DNA from: Homalodisca vitripennis
Lineage: Eukaryota; Arthropoda; Insecta; Hemiptera; Cicadellidae
NCBI RefSeq assembly: GCF_021130785.1
Contig: NC_060215.1
Location: 68,204,501-68,268,500 of the forward strand
DNA length: 64,000 nucleotides
Direction of reading: 5' to 3'
Position 1 is the stretch's first letter. Every line of letters starts with the position of its first letter. Positions 1-11,775 of this stretch are shown piece after piece. The position numbers and the translations under genes were made by a program. The notes under the pieces are model-generated. The model had not been told where the DNA came from, ran no database searches, and was given only the letters and a program-made list of their open reading frames with translations.

Positions 1-809
1 GAAACTTCATAAGCAGCTTTGATTTTTCCACTGTATTGTTCCGTATATCTAATTTTTTGTAAATTACAATTTGTTTTATTGTTGAAGAGATGTCCCAACC
101 AGTGATCTCTATGGACACACAACACAAAACTTGGTATGCGCCAACTCACGACAGATTGCAACTCACTTCTTTGGCACCAATAATGCTCCCCTGGTTGCAA
201 GGAGGTAATTTATAGAAACTCCCTTCACTGCAGTGAAGAATATAGAAATAGACTGGCACAGTGGTGGTTGGCATACTAGTGGTGTCACTGTTGCAGCAAC
301 CCTTATGTCTAGTGTAGCCAGAAATCTAATGTAAATAATAATATATGAAGGAAAACTTTATGAATGCTCAATATGTTTTGAATCGTACAGTGTATAATAT
401 AAGCAGAACACTATTGCACTAAAATGGGTTAAATTTATTCTGTGAAATGTAAATTGGACTACAAGGAAGAACATTTTAGACAAGTCAGTCACAGTTCCAA
501 AGATGACTTACTTTAATATGACTTAAATTCGTGTGTGATCAGGATGTACACGTTATTTTAACCCTTTTAGCCTTGGCTCCAAATGACTTGTCTCTTTATA
601 AAATGTGGGGTGTGTTTAGTGATTTTCAAAGAATCATGTCATACTATACATGCATATACATTCTTACATACCTGTACCTTTTTTTTTCTTCTTTATTTTG
701 CTTTATGTATTCTGTTGAAAATTAAACTAATCAAAAACTTATTTCACTACATGTTTTAAAGACAAAAAATGTTGAATGTGATTCTAAAATAGTACAAAGT
801 AAGCTATTC
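1..809. other. AT-rich non-coding stretch
   Basis: No open frame with recognisable protein similarity, no splice-bounded exon and no clear repeat was seen here. The only longer open frame (531..725) is low complexity (F/Y/L-rich) and does not resemble a protein. Confidence 0.5.
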
Positions 810-1690
810 TGGTAGCTTCTAGAGTGCTAATGAGTTTGAGTCTTTAAAACAAAAAGTGCTGCACAGAGTTTTGAACACAATACATCTACATGTTGATTCC
901 ATGAGAGATGATTGTCAATTGTAACACCCAAATGTTTTACAGAGTGTACTCATTCCAAATCTAATGGCGAAGATATGTAATTTTTAAGTCATCCCCAAAT
1001 AGTTAATTTCTTTTTGGATGCGTTGAAGCCCAAATCGTTGTTCAGGCAATATTGCTGAGCTCTAGTTATTGATGTGTATGTGTCAATTTCCATTGCCTAA
1101 ACCAATTTGTTGTTTGTGATGAGGACTTTATCATTAACACGTGGTACTGGATAGCAACACCCCCTTAGATGCTCTTGAAGGTCTCCAATAAAAAGCTCAA
1201 ACAGTACTGGCCCAAAACATATCCTTGAGGAACACCTCTTTTAATCTCCATAGGCTTAGAACTTCCAACTTTAATACCTCCTTCAAAAACTTCTTTGATC
1301 TCCACTACATTCTTTCTTCCCTGCAAGCAGCTTTTAAACCACTTTACTACTGTGGCCTTGATGTCTAATAAGCTAAGGTTTGGCAATATTAATCTGTGAT
1401 TAAGACATTTAAAGGCTTTGCTCAGGTCTAGGAAAACACTACAAACTGTTTATCCTTACTCAAGGTTGTCTACAAAGTGTTGGACCAGATCTATGAGGGC
1501 ACTAGTGGTTGATCTTCCAGATATAAAACCATGTTGTTTCTCTGGTAGATTGTGATGTATCTCCAAATGCTGTACAAGACGTGTCAGTATAACCTTGTCT
1601 ATGACTTGACACTGTAGGAATGGAAAGGCATGAAATTCTGTTCTTCCTTGCTGTTGCAAGTTTATTAATGAAAATGGAGTATGCACATAG
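810..1690 (-). pseudogene. LINE reverse transcriptase fragment
   Basis: Read on the minus strand, this is a broken reverse transcriptase of a non-LTR retrotransposon. From 1690 downward it shows a fingers-like segment (VILTRLVQHLEIHHNLPEKQ, then HGFISGRSTTSALIDLV). Next comes a palm segment with the GVPQG-type motif as RGVPQGYVLG (about 1220-1250), then NDLGFNASKKKLTIWG (about 990-1040) and a C-terminal W-x-H-V-x-x-L-x-x-KL pattern (about 820-900). At least two frame changes and missing segments, including the YADD box, show it is dead. The endonuclease domain is absent, consistent with 5' truncation. The clade (Jockey- or CR1-like) cannot be settled by eye. Confidence 0.75.
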
Positions 1691-3114
1691 TTATCCCCAC
1701 TCCAAATTTGAGTAAAAATTGTTCAGTTTTGAGGAATAGGTCATGTTCTGTGTACACTATTGTAACACCCATGCCTCAGTCCGCTCAGAGATGGTCGTGG
1801 GTATACTAGTAGAAGTCCGGGCTCTTAGTGGTCTTAAAGAGATATTGTAGAAATAGAGTGTGACCTTGTTTCGAAACGGTCCAGGGTAGCAAACAAGGAA
1901 AGATACTCTGGCAGGAAGAGGTAGATAGGACGGCTTTAAAATATATCACTAAGTAGAATTAATTAGACTCAACGTGACACATTCTAGTCTGTTCTGTCAT
2001 CTGTCTCTGCTCTAAACACAGAATTTGTTTATACATAAAATTATTAAAGTGAGAAAGTGTAATTTGTTACTAATATACACGAGAGCGTTGAATTTTGGAT
2101 AAAATAAAGACGGATACCAGTACCTAAATCAAATTATATAATTTAAATCATAAAGTTAGGAAGATTTTAGATATTAGGCCACCAATTAATAACATCATAT
2201 TGCAGCAGCAACAGTACAGTGTTTAATTATTTTTCTCAAATTTATCACACACTTTCAAAATATATGAACTTTTGGTACTAATAACCACATAGAAATAAAT
2301 AAATGTACTTTTCTTAGACACTCTAAAATACATACTCGTCGGCCAATGCTAAGGTTCCTAAACATAAAGTGATAAACATTATAAATATACTTATAAATTA
2401 ACAACATATAACATTTAAGACACGCCAGGGTTTGACATATACTCTGAAGTAAATGAATGAACGAATGAATGTTTGTCATATTACATCTTACAAGATCCAG
2501 CTATGCTGGTAAGACAGATGACATAGTCAGTAATTTCCCTTTCTTCGGTCTCCCATCGTTAGTAGTAATAGATTTAACAAGACAAGATTCCAGCTAAAAA
2601 GATTTGCTAACAAATAAATAAGCTCTAATATAAATAACAGTATTAACATTTTCAGCTATGAATAAATTTACTATAAACTAATTAACAGTATTAAAACCTA
2701 TGTCAAACATTTATTTTGTAAAGCATTCCTGAGTCAGATAACATTAAAATTGTAGTACACCATAATGTAATAACAATCATTCATTAAACTAATTAACAAA
2801 TAAAACAATAAAATTAGTAAAATAATAAAATTAATAAAACCATTAACGAATCAAACAATAAAATTGGTAACAATATAACACGTTTAAATAACATAATGGA
2901 GATTAATTATTGAGTTTTTTATTATATTAAATTAAGTTTCTTAGGAGAAAACATCTTCAAAACTAGATTATTATGTTTTTGTCATTTAGAAATTCGGAAA
3001 TCTTGTAGTAGGCCTTTTCAACAAACATACTTTTTATTCTATCTAAGAATTCAGGCTTAAAAAATAAAAAATAAAAAAATAAAATAAAAATTATGCTCAA
3101 TAATAATAAGAGTC
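1691..3114. other. non-coding, AT-rich, nothing recognised
   Basis: A moderately GC-richer part (about 1740-2000, beginning TGTAACACCC) could be a decayed repeat, but no matching end or target duplication was found. The stretch 2780-2900 is built from iterated AATAAAA/TTAAT words and is low complexity. Confidence 0.4.
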
Positions 3115-3262
3115 CTAGCTTTGGTTTGGGTGCGGTGGTGGTTCGATGGAGGTAACCCTCTTGTGGGAGTGGGGGAGTGGAGGAGAGCGAGTGTCCCAAG
3201 AATATCCACTAGGCTCACACGCTCAGAGGGACCGCAGCATCCTTACTCGCGGACCAGAATGG
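3115..3262. other. GC-rich island of unknown nature
   Basis: About 150 bp of clearly higher GC than its flanks (GGTGCGGTGGTGG and CTCGCGGACC words), next to an A/T-only run at 3060-3090. Frames on both strands are open for 60-75 codons but have no family resemblance. It could be a fragment of an unrecognised mobile element or a regulatory island. Confidence 0.25.
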
Positions 3263-3532
3263 CAGGCAGACACGCAGCATACAAATTGAGAAGTAGCCCT
3301 ATAAATTCACTCTCAAACTCCAACAATTTCCCTGGTACAATATAAATACTCTAATACTGTCATACATTGTTATACATTAAACACAATATGGAACAGAAAA
3401 CACGTTAATAGTTTTACTAAAAGAATACAGTAAAATAGGACTTTATAACATCTGTTTATGAAACTCATATATGTCTTCCTTCAAATAAACATGAATTACA
3501 ACTGGTTTTGTTGTTATAAAATGTAAGTTATA

Positions 3533-4501
3533 CGAGGGTCGTCCATAAAGTAACCTCCGTTTGGGCGTGGCGCGATAAGTAGTGGGGGTAGCGCCGCCAT
3601 TCTTACATCGGTGTGCGCAGCCGTTCAGTAAGCTTCTAGCTGTGCAAGGGAGAGCATCGTGCGATCGCGCGTTCTCTCTTGTTACAACGTAAAAACATGA
3701 GCGCTATGATAGAAAATCCCGCCAAGTGCGAAGTACGTGGTGTAATAAGATTTCTGTGGTCGAAAAGTTACACAGCAGTTGAAATTCATCGTGAATTGAG
3801 TGCGGTGTATGGCCCAAACATTATGAGGGAAGGTGTAGTCCGTCAATGGGTTCGTTTTTTTTTTAATGGAAGAACGAACGTTCACGATGAAGACCGGAGT
3901 GGTAGGCCATCTCTCGTCAGTGATGACTTGGTGAACAAAGTGGATGAGAAAATTCGCAAGAACCGTCGCTTCACAATCTCGGAACTTTCGGATCATTTTC
4001 CTGAAACCTTTTACTGTGAAACCTTAAAATGGCTACGACGAGCGATTCAAAACAAGCACCATGGTCTTCTGACATCTGGTGTTGTGTTTGTCCATGACAA
4101 ACGCCCGCCTTCATACAGCTCAAAGAACAAGAGAACTTTTGGAAAAGTTCAAATGGGACGTTTTTGACCCACCCACCCCCCCCCCTACAGTCCGGACCTG
4201 GTTCCCAGTGATTTCTATCTTTTCCCGTACATGAAGCGGTGGCTTGCATCTCAGAGGTTTTCGAGTGATGAAGAGCTTCAAAACGCTGTGACAGGTTGGC
4301 TACGTTCTCAGGCGGCAGATTTTTTTAAAGACGGAATTTCAAAAACTGTTAAAAGATATGATAAGTGCTTGAATTTGTATGGTGAATATGTAGAAAAGTA
4401 GAGAAAAGCTGTAGTTTTAACATTTATATAATAAACTTTTTGTATCTCAACTGGTTTATTTTTTTATTTCAAAACGGAGGTTACTTTGTGGACGACACTC
4501 G
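3533..4501 (+). mobile_element. mariner element, internally deleted, 969 bp
   Basis: A complete mariner insertion. Both ends are flanked by TA (3531-3532 and 4502-4503). The terminal inverted repeats begin CGAGGGTCGTCCATAAAG on the left and, reversed, CGAGTGTCGTCCACAAAG on the right; the first 30 bases differ at only two positions. Full mariners are about 1.3 kb, so roughly 300-450 bp is missing from the middle of the transposase gene. Well-matched ends with a deleted core are the hallmark of a non-autonomous copy mobilised by a full-length relative. Confidence 0.92.
3697..4401 (+). pseudogene. mariner transposase, deleted and frameshifted
   Basis: Relic of a mariner DD34D transposase. The N-terminal DNA-binding part is intact: GVIRFLWSKSYTAVEIHREL, then VYGPNIMREGVVRQW, then the linker motif VHDEDRSGRPS and RRFTISELSDHFPE. 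The frame then jumps to TLKWLRRAIQNKHHGLLTSG, which in intact relatives lies about 150 residues later. The first catalytic aspartate region is therefore deleted. The second catalytic motif is degenerate (VHDKRPP where relatives have VHDNARPH). A C-run near 4172-4183 shifts the frame, after which YSPDLVPSDFYLF and RYDKCLN..GEYVEK close the protein at a TAG. It cannot be catalytically active. Confidence 0.9.
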
Positions 4502-4503
4502 TA

Positions 4504-5555
4504 AGTTACATATACTGTATATCTACATTTTAAGAAATTAAATATAGTTAGTGTAGGGGACATTTCCCAAAGTAACAAGCTTTCAAACAAACAAAATTGT
4601 AGAAAATTTGTGATCCCTTTGTTGTGGAATTAACATATTATATTCAGTATAACGTTGTAAGTAAAAATTTATTAGCTGCTAGATGCTGAATAAAATTTAG
4701 CAGCTAAATGCAATTTAACTGCAATTTTTTTATTTATTCTAACTGCAATTTAGAATAAATGGCACAATTTTTAAACTAATGAAAGCATTTATATAATGTG
4801 TGTTGAACATATTTTTGCTTACATACAAAACAGCACTTATAAAAAAATACAGAAATTATACTCACAAACATAGTAAAGTATAACATTTAAATTTGACACC
4901 GTTTCTAGGCTTATAAGTTACAAAGGTAGTTTGAGGCTGTATTTAAACATTAACTACATTATATAGGTTCATACACGAAATAAAGTAGGTTATAGTTTTA
5001 AGAGAAAGAACTAAAGAGTAGATATTAAACTCTGTTAAAATTAACTTATTAATAACCAAGACTGTTATAATGCCACAATTGTTATAATACGCCGCCACGT
5101 TTTCAAAATTTAAAAGTAATTTTTATAAATCTGAAATCAAACTCAATTTAATCTTTAACTAACTAGATTGTGAGTTGAAAGAAAAATATATTTAATTTAT
5201 TTAGCTTTAAATCCTTTAAATAACATATAACTGGTAAACTTAACATCAACAAGAGAGAATAGGACATAATGCGGACTGAACTCGTAAAATAAAATATGTA
5301 GATTAGATATAGAGAATAATTATTTAAATAGTATGATAACATTAATGGTACCCTGAATCAGTAAAGATATAAAATTGAACAAGAATATGCGGTGAAATAA
5401 ATATTGCTTATAACATCAAATAATAGTACAATATATGATAGCCGTATAAAACCTCAAGCTAGCCATGAGGTTCTATCTGACAGAATTGACTAGATTTCTT
5501 TTATTGAAATTCTTAAATTTTTGTTTTATGAAATTATAAGGAAAGGAAAGTAATA
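4504..5555. other. AT-rich non-coding stretch
   Basis: No exon-like frame, repeat boundary or RNA gene recognised. Short inverted copies of GCAATTTAGAATAAAT-like words occur near 4710-4760. Confidence 0.4.
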
Positions 5556-5891
5556 TTACTTAAATTCAATAGTGCTCTTACCTCTGCCAGGATAATCTAA
5601 TATTACATGGGCATGAGGGAGAGTAGGAAACGTACTCAAAGTAATTGTAACACGTGTGAGTCCAAACCACAGCGTATCTTTGTCCCATTCGACTACAATG
5701 TCAGGTTCTATATCAGGGTCTTTTTCCCTTATGACGTAGCACGTAGGACTGCTGACGTCAAGGACAAGTATATCGAGTGATAACATACTTGATGTAAACC
5801 TGATCAACCGTCGATATCCAACTCCGATATCCAACCGTCGATCAAGGTGTCCAAACGTGGAAGGAGCTCCAATTCCACTAGATAATATCAT
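5556..5891 (-). CDS. hypothetical minus-strand ORF, about 111 aa
   Basis: An open frame on the minus strand from an ATG at 5891 to a stop at 5556. Its composition is protein-like, unlike most frames here: it contains LDILVLDVSSPTCYVIREKD and VVEWDKDTLWFGLTRVTI, and ends PGRGKSTIEFK. The last codons overlap a possible splice donor (AA before GTAATA), so it could be an internal or first exon. On the minus strand a TATATA-like word lies about 30 bases before the ATG. I do not recognise a family. The DNA also carries a short internal duplication (CGATATCCAAC words at 5812-5840), which may mean repeat-derived sequence. Low confidence that it is a gene. Confidence 0.25.
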   Translation of the reverse strand: MILSSGIGAPSTFGHLDRRLDIGVGYRRLIRFTSSMLSLDILVLDVSSPTCYVIREKDPDIEPDIVVEWDKDTLWFGLTRVTITLSTFPTLPHAHVILDYPGRGKSTIEFK

Positions 5892-5903
5892 GAGAATGGC
5901 CAA

Positions 5904-8661
5904 TTCTCAAATATGGACGAGTATATAACCGCAGTGGTGTTATACTATGTCCGCCTTGTTAATGTCCAAGAACCTATCAATGTTGCTCAATTTGTCCATA
6001 TTCTGTTGAAATATTGGTAACTTATTCACTATTTCTTATTTTTAATTGTTCTGTGTATCATTTTATTGTTGAACTTTGTTTTTAAACATTTATCAGTAAT
6101 AAATTGTGTATTGGGAGAAGTGAAGGTAAGTTCTAGAGATATGGGAGTCATCTCAAGGATGTCCTGTTGTGAAGTGTCATTTGCAGATGGACTTACCATT
6201 TGTGTTATGTGAACTCATTCATCTATGATATTAGTTTAAAAAAACTCAAGACTTTCTCCCTCCTCTTGAATTTTTGCCCAGGCTGGTGGTGATCTAAAAA
6301 TTCTGTGAGACAGAGAAGCGGGAGAGTTTTAATCATCATTACTGGGACTCTTGTAGATGGGGAAATTATGTTAGATCTTGGCATTTGTTCGATTGTTGGA
6401 CTAGTTTGTTTTTCAGTGTGTCTACAATCTGGCTGTTTCTTTGAAAATTGTTTACAGCATTCTGCAGCTTCCATTTGTTTGGTGACTTGCAAACACACAC
6501 TGAAATGTTTATTTTGTTTTCTTTTTCTGAATATTTTGGTTTTATGTACATAAGAGTTTGCGCTTTGTTTGTTAAAAGGGAAGATTTTCCTTACCTGAGT
6601 CATGAGTTTTTATTCCATAACTTGTTTGGTTAACTTTTTTACTTGATGCTCCAAATATTTTTTTCTCTCTTTAAGACAATCAATTCACAAATAATTGTCA
6701 ATGGTATGGAAGTTTCTTTAGCAGGTAAGCTTTTTTGAGTACAAACATCACTGTTTATGATTTGGTGGATTGCTCCTTTTCTCTGTACAGCGTCTGACTT
6801 AGATTTACTTAGACCTAGACTTAGTTCATAAGGTTAAAAATCTGACGACAAAATAAAATACCAGAATAAAATTTTCTTTAAAAAAGGTTGAGTTTTTTTG
6901 TAACTCTAACAATTAAGCCACAAATGTACTCAAATTCGACATCTGTAGAAAAACAAAGTACTTCAAACCCCTGTAAACTCATTTGTCTCATTTACTATCC
7001 TAATTTTCATAACTCACATCAGGTTAACCTTACTCAAGAATTGAACTAATATCCTAATTTGGCCTACACTTGAAACTGGAAATCCTCTAAATTTAGTACC
7101 TATCAACCTATGGCAAACTGAAGGTGAAAAATTTTGGTTTGGTATGTTAACACAATTTTTATTACGGCGGTTTTAAAAATTTAACTAAATCCTCTGTTAC
7201 AAGTTTGACCCCAGTAATAAACACTTGGTCAATATAACGACTTGGATTGTAGATATTAATATACCAGAATATTATGAATAAAATTATCAATCAGACATCC
7301 AAGACGATATAAAATATTTTTTTATTAGTAAGCCCCGAGTGAATACTCAGTAAAATTTATTACTAAATGTTTAACTATTAAATATTATCTGGTTTGTCTA
7401 AAATAACATTCACAGTTCTAAATAAAAATAATGGATTTATTTAAAATTAAATAATTCTATGTTTCAAAATTTCATGACTCTCTATTTTCCACCAAAGAAT
7501 TGACAAACCGTTTAGTAATATTGAAAGGTCTTTTGGCAAGAAATAAAAATTTCAGTCAAATATATCAAACTAAAAATCAGAACTCTCTCCTGAAATAAAA
7601 TAATAAACTTTTCAAATTAAAACCAAATACCACTTGGAAATAACTAAAATTAAAATGTTCACTTCTAACTAAGTTCAATCAAAAATTCAAAAATAAAAAA
7701 AAACTTCTTTTTTCCACTAGTTGTACCTTAACTTTCAAGTCTTTGCAATTCAGATGCAACTCTCTCAAACAATTATTAAAGTACAATTAATTTCCAATTA
7801 AAAATTCACAATAAAACAGTTCAAATTAAATATTAATAAATCACTAAATTTCCAAAATTCAATCAAAGTTATTAACAAAGTTCAATTTTAATTAACTTTT
7901 CTTGCAAGTTTGAACCAAATGTAACTTGTTTGATTATATTGTGCTTTATTGTTCATCAAGAATCAGTTATGCAGATTGCTCTTTAGTTTCTATAAATTTA
8001 ATTTTTCCTATAAAAAAAGACAACAAAATTAATTTAATATCAGATCTGGAAGACTATTTCAATATAACATACAATAAATTTGGTGCTTACCTCAAAATCC
8101 CTTGCGGAAAAAAATTTAGAAACACGGCGCGCACTGTCATCAACTTAATTCACGATAATTACCAAAAGATGGCCGAAAATTATGAGGCAGTTTTTATAGT
8201 TCCCTTTCCACCCCCCTCTGATGGACATCCGCGGTGTTTTCTCATTAGCCCAGCCGTATCCAACTGGAGAAACAATAGCCCTCTCAGATCTGATGTAACT
8301 GCAGTACACAAGACAAGTTCTGATCAATTCAAGACAACCGCCTTTCTAATAATTTAAAGTTACCAGCACCAACTTGCCAAAGGATTACGTATTCGTTTTT
8401 ATCCTAACTTCTCACAATCTAATTAAAATTAAATCCCAATATTTCTTTCCCAAAATTTTCATTTAATTTAAGTTTTAATAAAAAATCAACCAATGTAGCT
8501 TTAAAAACGCCCCTCCTTTACTTCTAAATGCGGCCCAGCAGTTGATAAAAAAATGTTTAACACCAATTAGCAATTTAAAATGTTTTTAAAATGTACATCA
8601 TTTAGTTACCCACCAATGTTTTTGGAACAGACAGAACAGTTAAACAAATAAAGGTTGACCC
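5904..8661. other. non-coding stretch with a G-poor segment
   Basis: No recognisable gene. Overlapping frames on both strands at 6223-6633 look like chance. From about 7560 to 7920 the plus strand is almost free of G and built from ACT-rich words (TTCAAATTAAA, AAATTCA), a strong strand asymmetry. The open frame 7926..8357 follows directly but shows no family resemblance. Confidence 0.35.
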
Positions 8662-8970
8662 GCTATAAAAGGAATGAAGGTCAATGACTCGAGATAGTGA
8701 AGCCTAATACCCACACAATTCTAATTTTACTATATCAACAGTAGGTCAGTCGTCCCTAGTCCAAGGTATTTTGTTCCTTCTGGTTTCCTCCTGTCAACGT
8801 CTATGTTTGGGAGACAGCTGCCCTCAGTTGGCTCGTGCACGCCTCCACAGTCGTGTCGTCCCTCAAGTCCGTCGCGTGACCAGTGTTAGTTAGTGTAAGT
8901 GTTGTTCCGCATCTCACCTCCACAGCATTCCACACATAAACATAACATTCTCTCTTACTATGACGTAAGT
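8662..8970 (+). promoter_or_regulatory. candidate promoter and untranslated leader
   Basis: A GC-richer island in AT-rich DNA. It starts with a good TATA box (CTATAAAAGG, about 8662-8671), followed about 25 bases later by an initiator-like TCAATGACT. After about 270 bases of leader comes ATG (8960-8962) plus two bases, then a consensus donor GTAAGT (8965-8970). This would fit a first exon with two bases of phase. That phase does not match the exon at 20287 of the large gene, so if real it serves another transcript or a non-coding first exon. It could also be the leader of an unrecognised retrotransposon; an 11-G run lies nearby at 9139-9149. Confidence 0.3.
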
Positions 8971-9231
8971 CCCCTTTGTTACCATTTATGTCGGAACTTC
9001 AGAGCTTGTCTCGTTTCGTTTTCAAAAACTTTAATTTTTATCCAACTCGAAGATTGCTCATTCTTTCCTACATAAACTTTATTAAACTATTTAAGACCCT
9101 TTCTTTTATTACTAATAAGTTATTTACATTGGATAACAGGGGGGGGGGGTTGACATAAATTTCTTTCTCTCATTCATTCACAATAAATAAATAAAAACAT
9201 GAGATTGGACACACTTCTTGGAATGTTAGTA

Positions 9232-9596
9232 CAGTAGAACCCCTCATATCCGGCCACCACGGGACCGAGCCCCTGGCCGGATAACGATTCGGCCGGATAA
9301 ACCAACCTACAGTACACAGCACTTGACGAAACAAAACAATTGTACTGCACTGTACTAACCGCACTGGAAATAATCAATGAACTGTTTACAGGTTAAACCT
9401 ATTAGCTCAACTGAGGACAACACAGGAAAATGTAAACAAATAGATACACCAAAATAACGCAAGAGTCGTGGGAGACTAGTGCGTGCAACTGCGCGTCTGC
9501 AAGCCGTGGTAAATAAATTTCGATATTGGCTTCCGGGAAGTGGCCGGATAAACCGAGGTGCGGTAAAACCGAGGCCGGATATGAGGGGTTCTACTG
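9232..9596 (+). mobile_element. pogo/Tigger-type MITE, copy 1 (365 bp)
   Basis: A non-autonomous element with perfect TA target sites (9230-9231 and 9597-9598). Its inverted termini begin CAGTAGAACCCCTCATATCC and end with the reverse complement GGATATGAGGGGTTCTACTG. Inside, the word CCGGATAA recurs near both ends. A second copy of exactly the same length lies at 27930..28294 in the opposite orientation. It has no coding capacity. TA target duplications and CAGTAG ends suit the pogo/Tigger branch of Tc1/mariner. Confidence 0.92.
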
Positions 9597-9598
9597 TA

Positions 9599-10815
9599 CA
9601 TCAATAATATAATGTCTTTATACTAATATCAGACAGTATAATGGTTGTAGACACTATTATCGAATGCTACATTTCTAAATTTTTAAAGTCCTGAGACCAT
9701 GTAATTCTCCTCTTCATGTAATATTTATTTATATGTTATAAAAATCCCCTTTTCTTTTAATTCCTGAAAGAAAACACAAAACCTTGACTTGGTTACTCAA
9801 TTATGACATTTTACTATGGTTTTTTTTTTTAATTTATTTTGCTGAAAGAAATTGTTCAATTGTTCTTGAATTAATTTTCACTTAAGTGGGTCTCTAATCT
9901 TGTAGATGCACTCTTTTCAAAATTTTTAAGTCCTTGGTGTGCTTTAAGTCCCTCTGATGCTCTAACACCACATTATTCAAGTTCCTTTATTAACAAATTC
10001 TTTCGGTTGGCTTTTCTTCAAGTGCACATGTTTTCTTGATACACGAAACTCCCACCAACAGAGTAAACTCCTGTCTCTTTATAGCTTCGGCTAGTATATT
10101 CTCCTCAAAAACCAAATACTTTTGATCATATTAATACCCATAAAGTTTACTCCCTTGACTACTTTGTAATTCACCAATGCATATCCATCTGCAATGAAAA
10201 ATTAATACAATTTTAAAGCTGAAGGGCATAGAAGGAAAGTTAGCATTTGCTGTGGTCTACATTAAACTGTAGCAAACCTAATCTCCGAATTCAACCAACA
10301 ACCTACTTCAGTTTATCCCCGAATTTTGCACACAACACAGGAGACTGGGAGCGAGCCCCCATCTAACCAAAGGTGAGTCTAATATACTATATAGCTGCAT
10401 GTGTAACTAACTCATTTAGGTATGTAAATTCTGAACTTATGATGTGCTAGAAAGGGATATTTTGCTAGTAAGTTTTAAGCACTTTACTTGAAAAACGCTG
10501 GTTACATTTTTTCCATGTAAAAAGGTACCTTTTCAGCTATAAAAGTCTGATAACCGAACATTTTTTATGTTTAACTTCTTAATGAAATTCGTAATGGTGG
10601 AATGTTATCAGTGCAAGACCTTTTTTAGCGCTTAAACGCGGGCCTATAGGACCTAGCACAAATCTGAGAGAAAACTGTTAGTGGAGAATGAAGAGATCTA
10701 CAATATGATCTGGTGGCTTTTTGATCTATCTCAGTCAGTTGAGCTGCAAAGCACTCACATAGTTGATATTCTAGTAATAGTAGATACGTTTTTTAAATTG
10801 GCCAAATTTACACCA
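9599..10815. other. non-coding, nothing recognised
   Basis: AT-rich unique-looking sequence without open frames of note. Confidence 0.35.
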
Positions 10816-11775
10816 AAGCTTGTAAGATATATCAAATTAAATTTTGAAAAGCCAGTGTGAGAACACTGTCATCCTTCCACTACACCTGGGGAAGACAAAC
10901 TCACCTGATTAGTGTAATAATTCGGACTAACCTGTTAAATTATTGTTTGTAAAGGGAAAAATCCCTGTTGGCTTAGCAATTGGCCAAATTACAACATACA
11001 TTTTTGGCCACAAATGCAATACTGACCAATTACACAGTTTTACAAAACTACTATGGGCCAAAGTTACTAAAGTGCACCACAGACCAAACAAACAATTCTG
11101 ATCCAATGGTCAATCTTCTACATTTTTAAATTTACAACAGATTACTTTGTACTAATATTGTAGAATATTAATTAAAAACATGAAAACCCGTCTAAGGACA
11201 CTGTCTTCCCTCCAGTACTCCCCTGAGGTAAATAAACAGATCTGGTGGATGAAATTATTTGAGGGGTACCTAATAAAGTTATTGGTTAAATAGAAAGAAA
11301 TCCCCATCAGCATAGCAATTAACCAATATTACAACATACACTTTTGGCCAAATTTATAACATAAGATCTTTTGGCCGTTGATCATACATACAATGAAATA
11401 GGCATTGTTAATACACTTTTTTAGTATAAAACATATATTAATATGGAAACAAACCATAATGGAAAACCACAAAACAGATTTAACAGGCTCAAAAAACATT
11501 TACCTTACAATAAATTGTTAAATAAACATATATTTTAAAATTAAAACTGAATAATGACATCCATAGTTAAAAACGGAACATGTTGTAAACTATATCAAAT
11601 TAAATGTTGAGAAATCAGTGTGCGAACACTGTTCCCTATCCACTAATCTCCTGGGAATGGCAAACTCTCTTGATGTAAAGATTCAAAGCATACTTGATGA
11701 AGTATTGTTTAAATACTACTGGGTATACATTGAGTCTCCATCTGCTTAGCAATTGGCCAATATTGCAACCAATTC
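10816..11775 (+). repeat. three degenerate tandem copies, period about 340-430 bp
   Basis: The same ordered word set recurs three times. Each copy has a segment like ATATCAAATTAAATTTTGA (copies 1 and 3), then GTG(T)GAGAACACTGTC or a variant (GACACTGTCTTCCC in copy 2), then TCCACTA..CCTGGG..G..AACTC. It closes with TTAGCAATTGGCCAA (10973, 11312 as CATAGCAATTAACCAA, and 11744). Copies are about 10816-11010, 11160-11350 and 11585-11775. This is an old, diverged satellite-like or segmental repeat with no coding potential. Confidence 0.6.

Noticed and set aside
1740..2000. Possible LTR start (TGTAACACCC)
   Set aside because: No matching CA end, inverted border or target duplication found.
6223..6633. 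Overlapping open frames on both strands, up to 126 codons
   Set aside because: No family resemblance, no splice signals in agreement, and frames on both strands mirror each other in composition.
7926..8357. 143-codon plus-strand open frame
   Set aside because: Begins in the G-poor low-complexity stretch and shows no recognisable domain; treated as chance.
9170..9377. Open frames within and beside MITE copy 1, and equivalents at 27859-28377
   Set aside because: Shared by both MITE copies because of the repeat itself; no protein resemblance.
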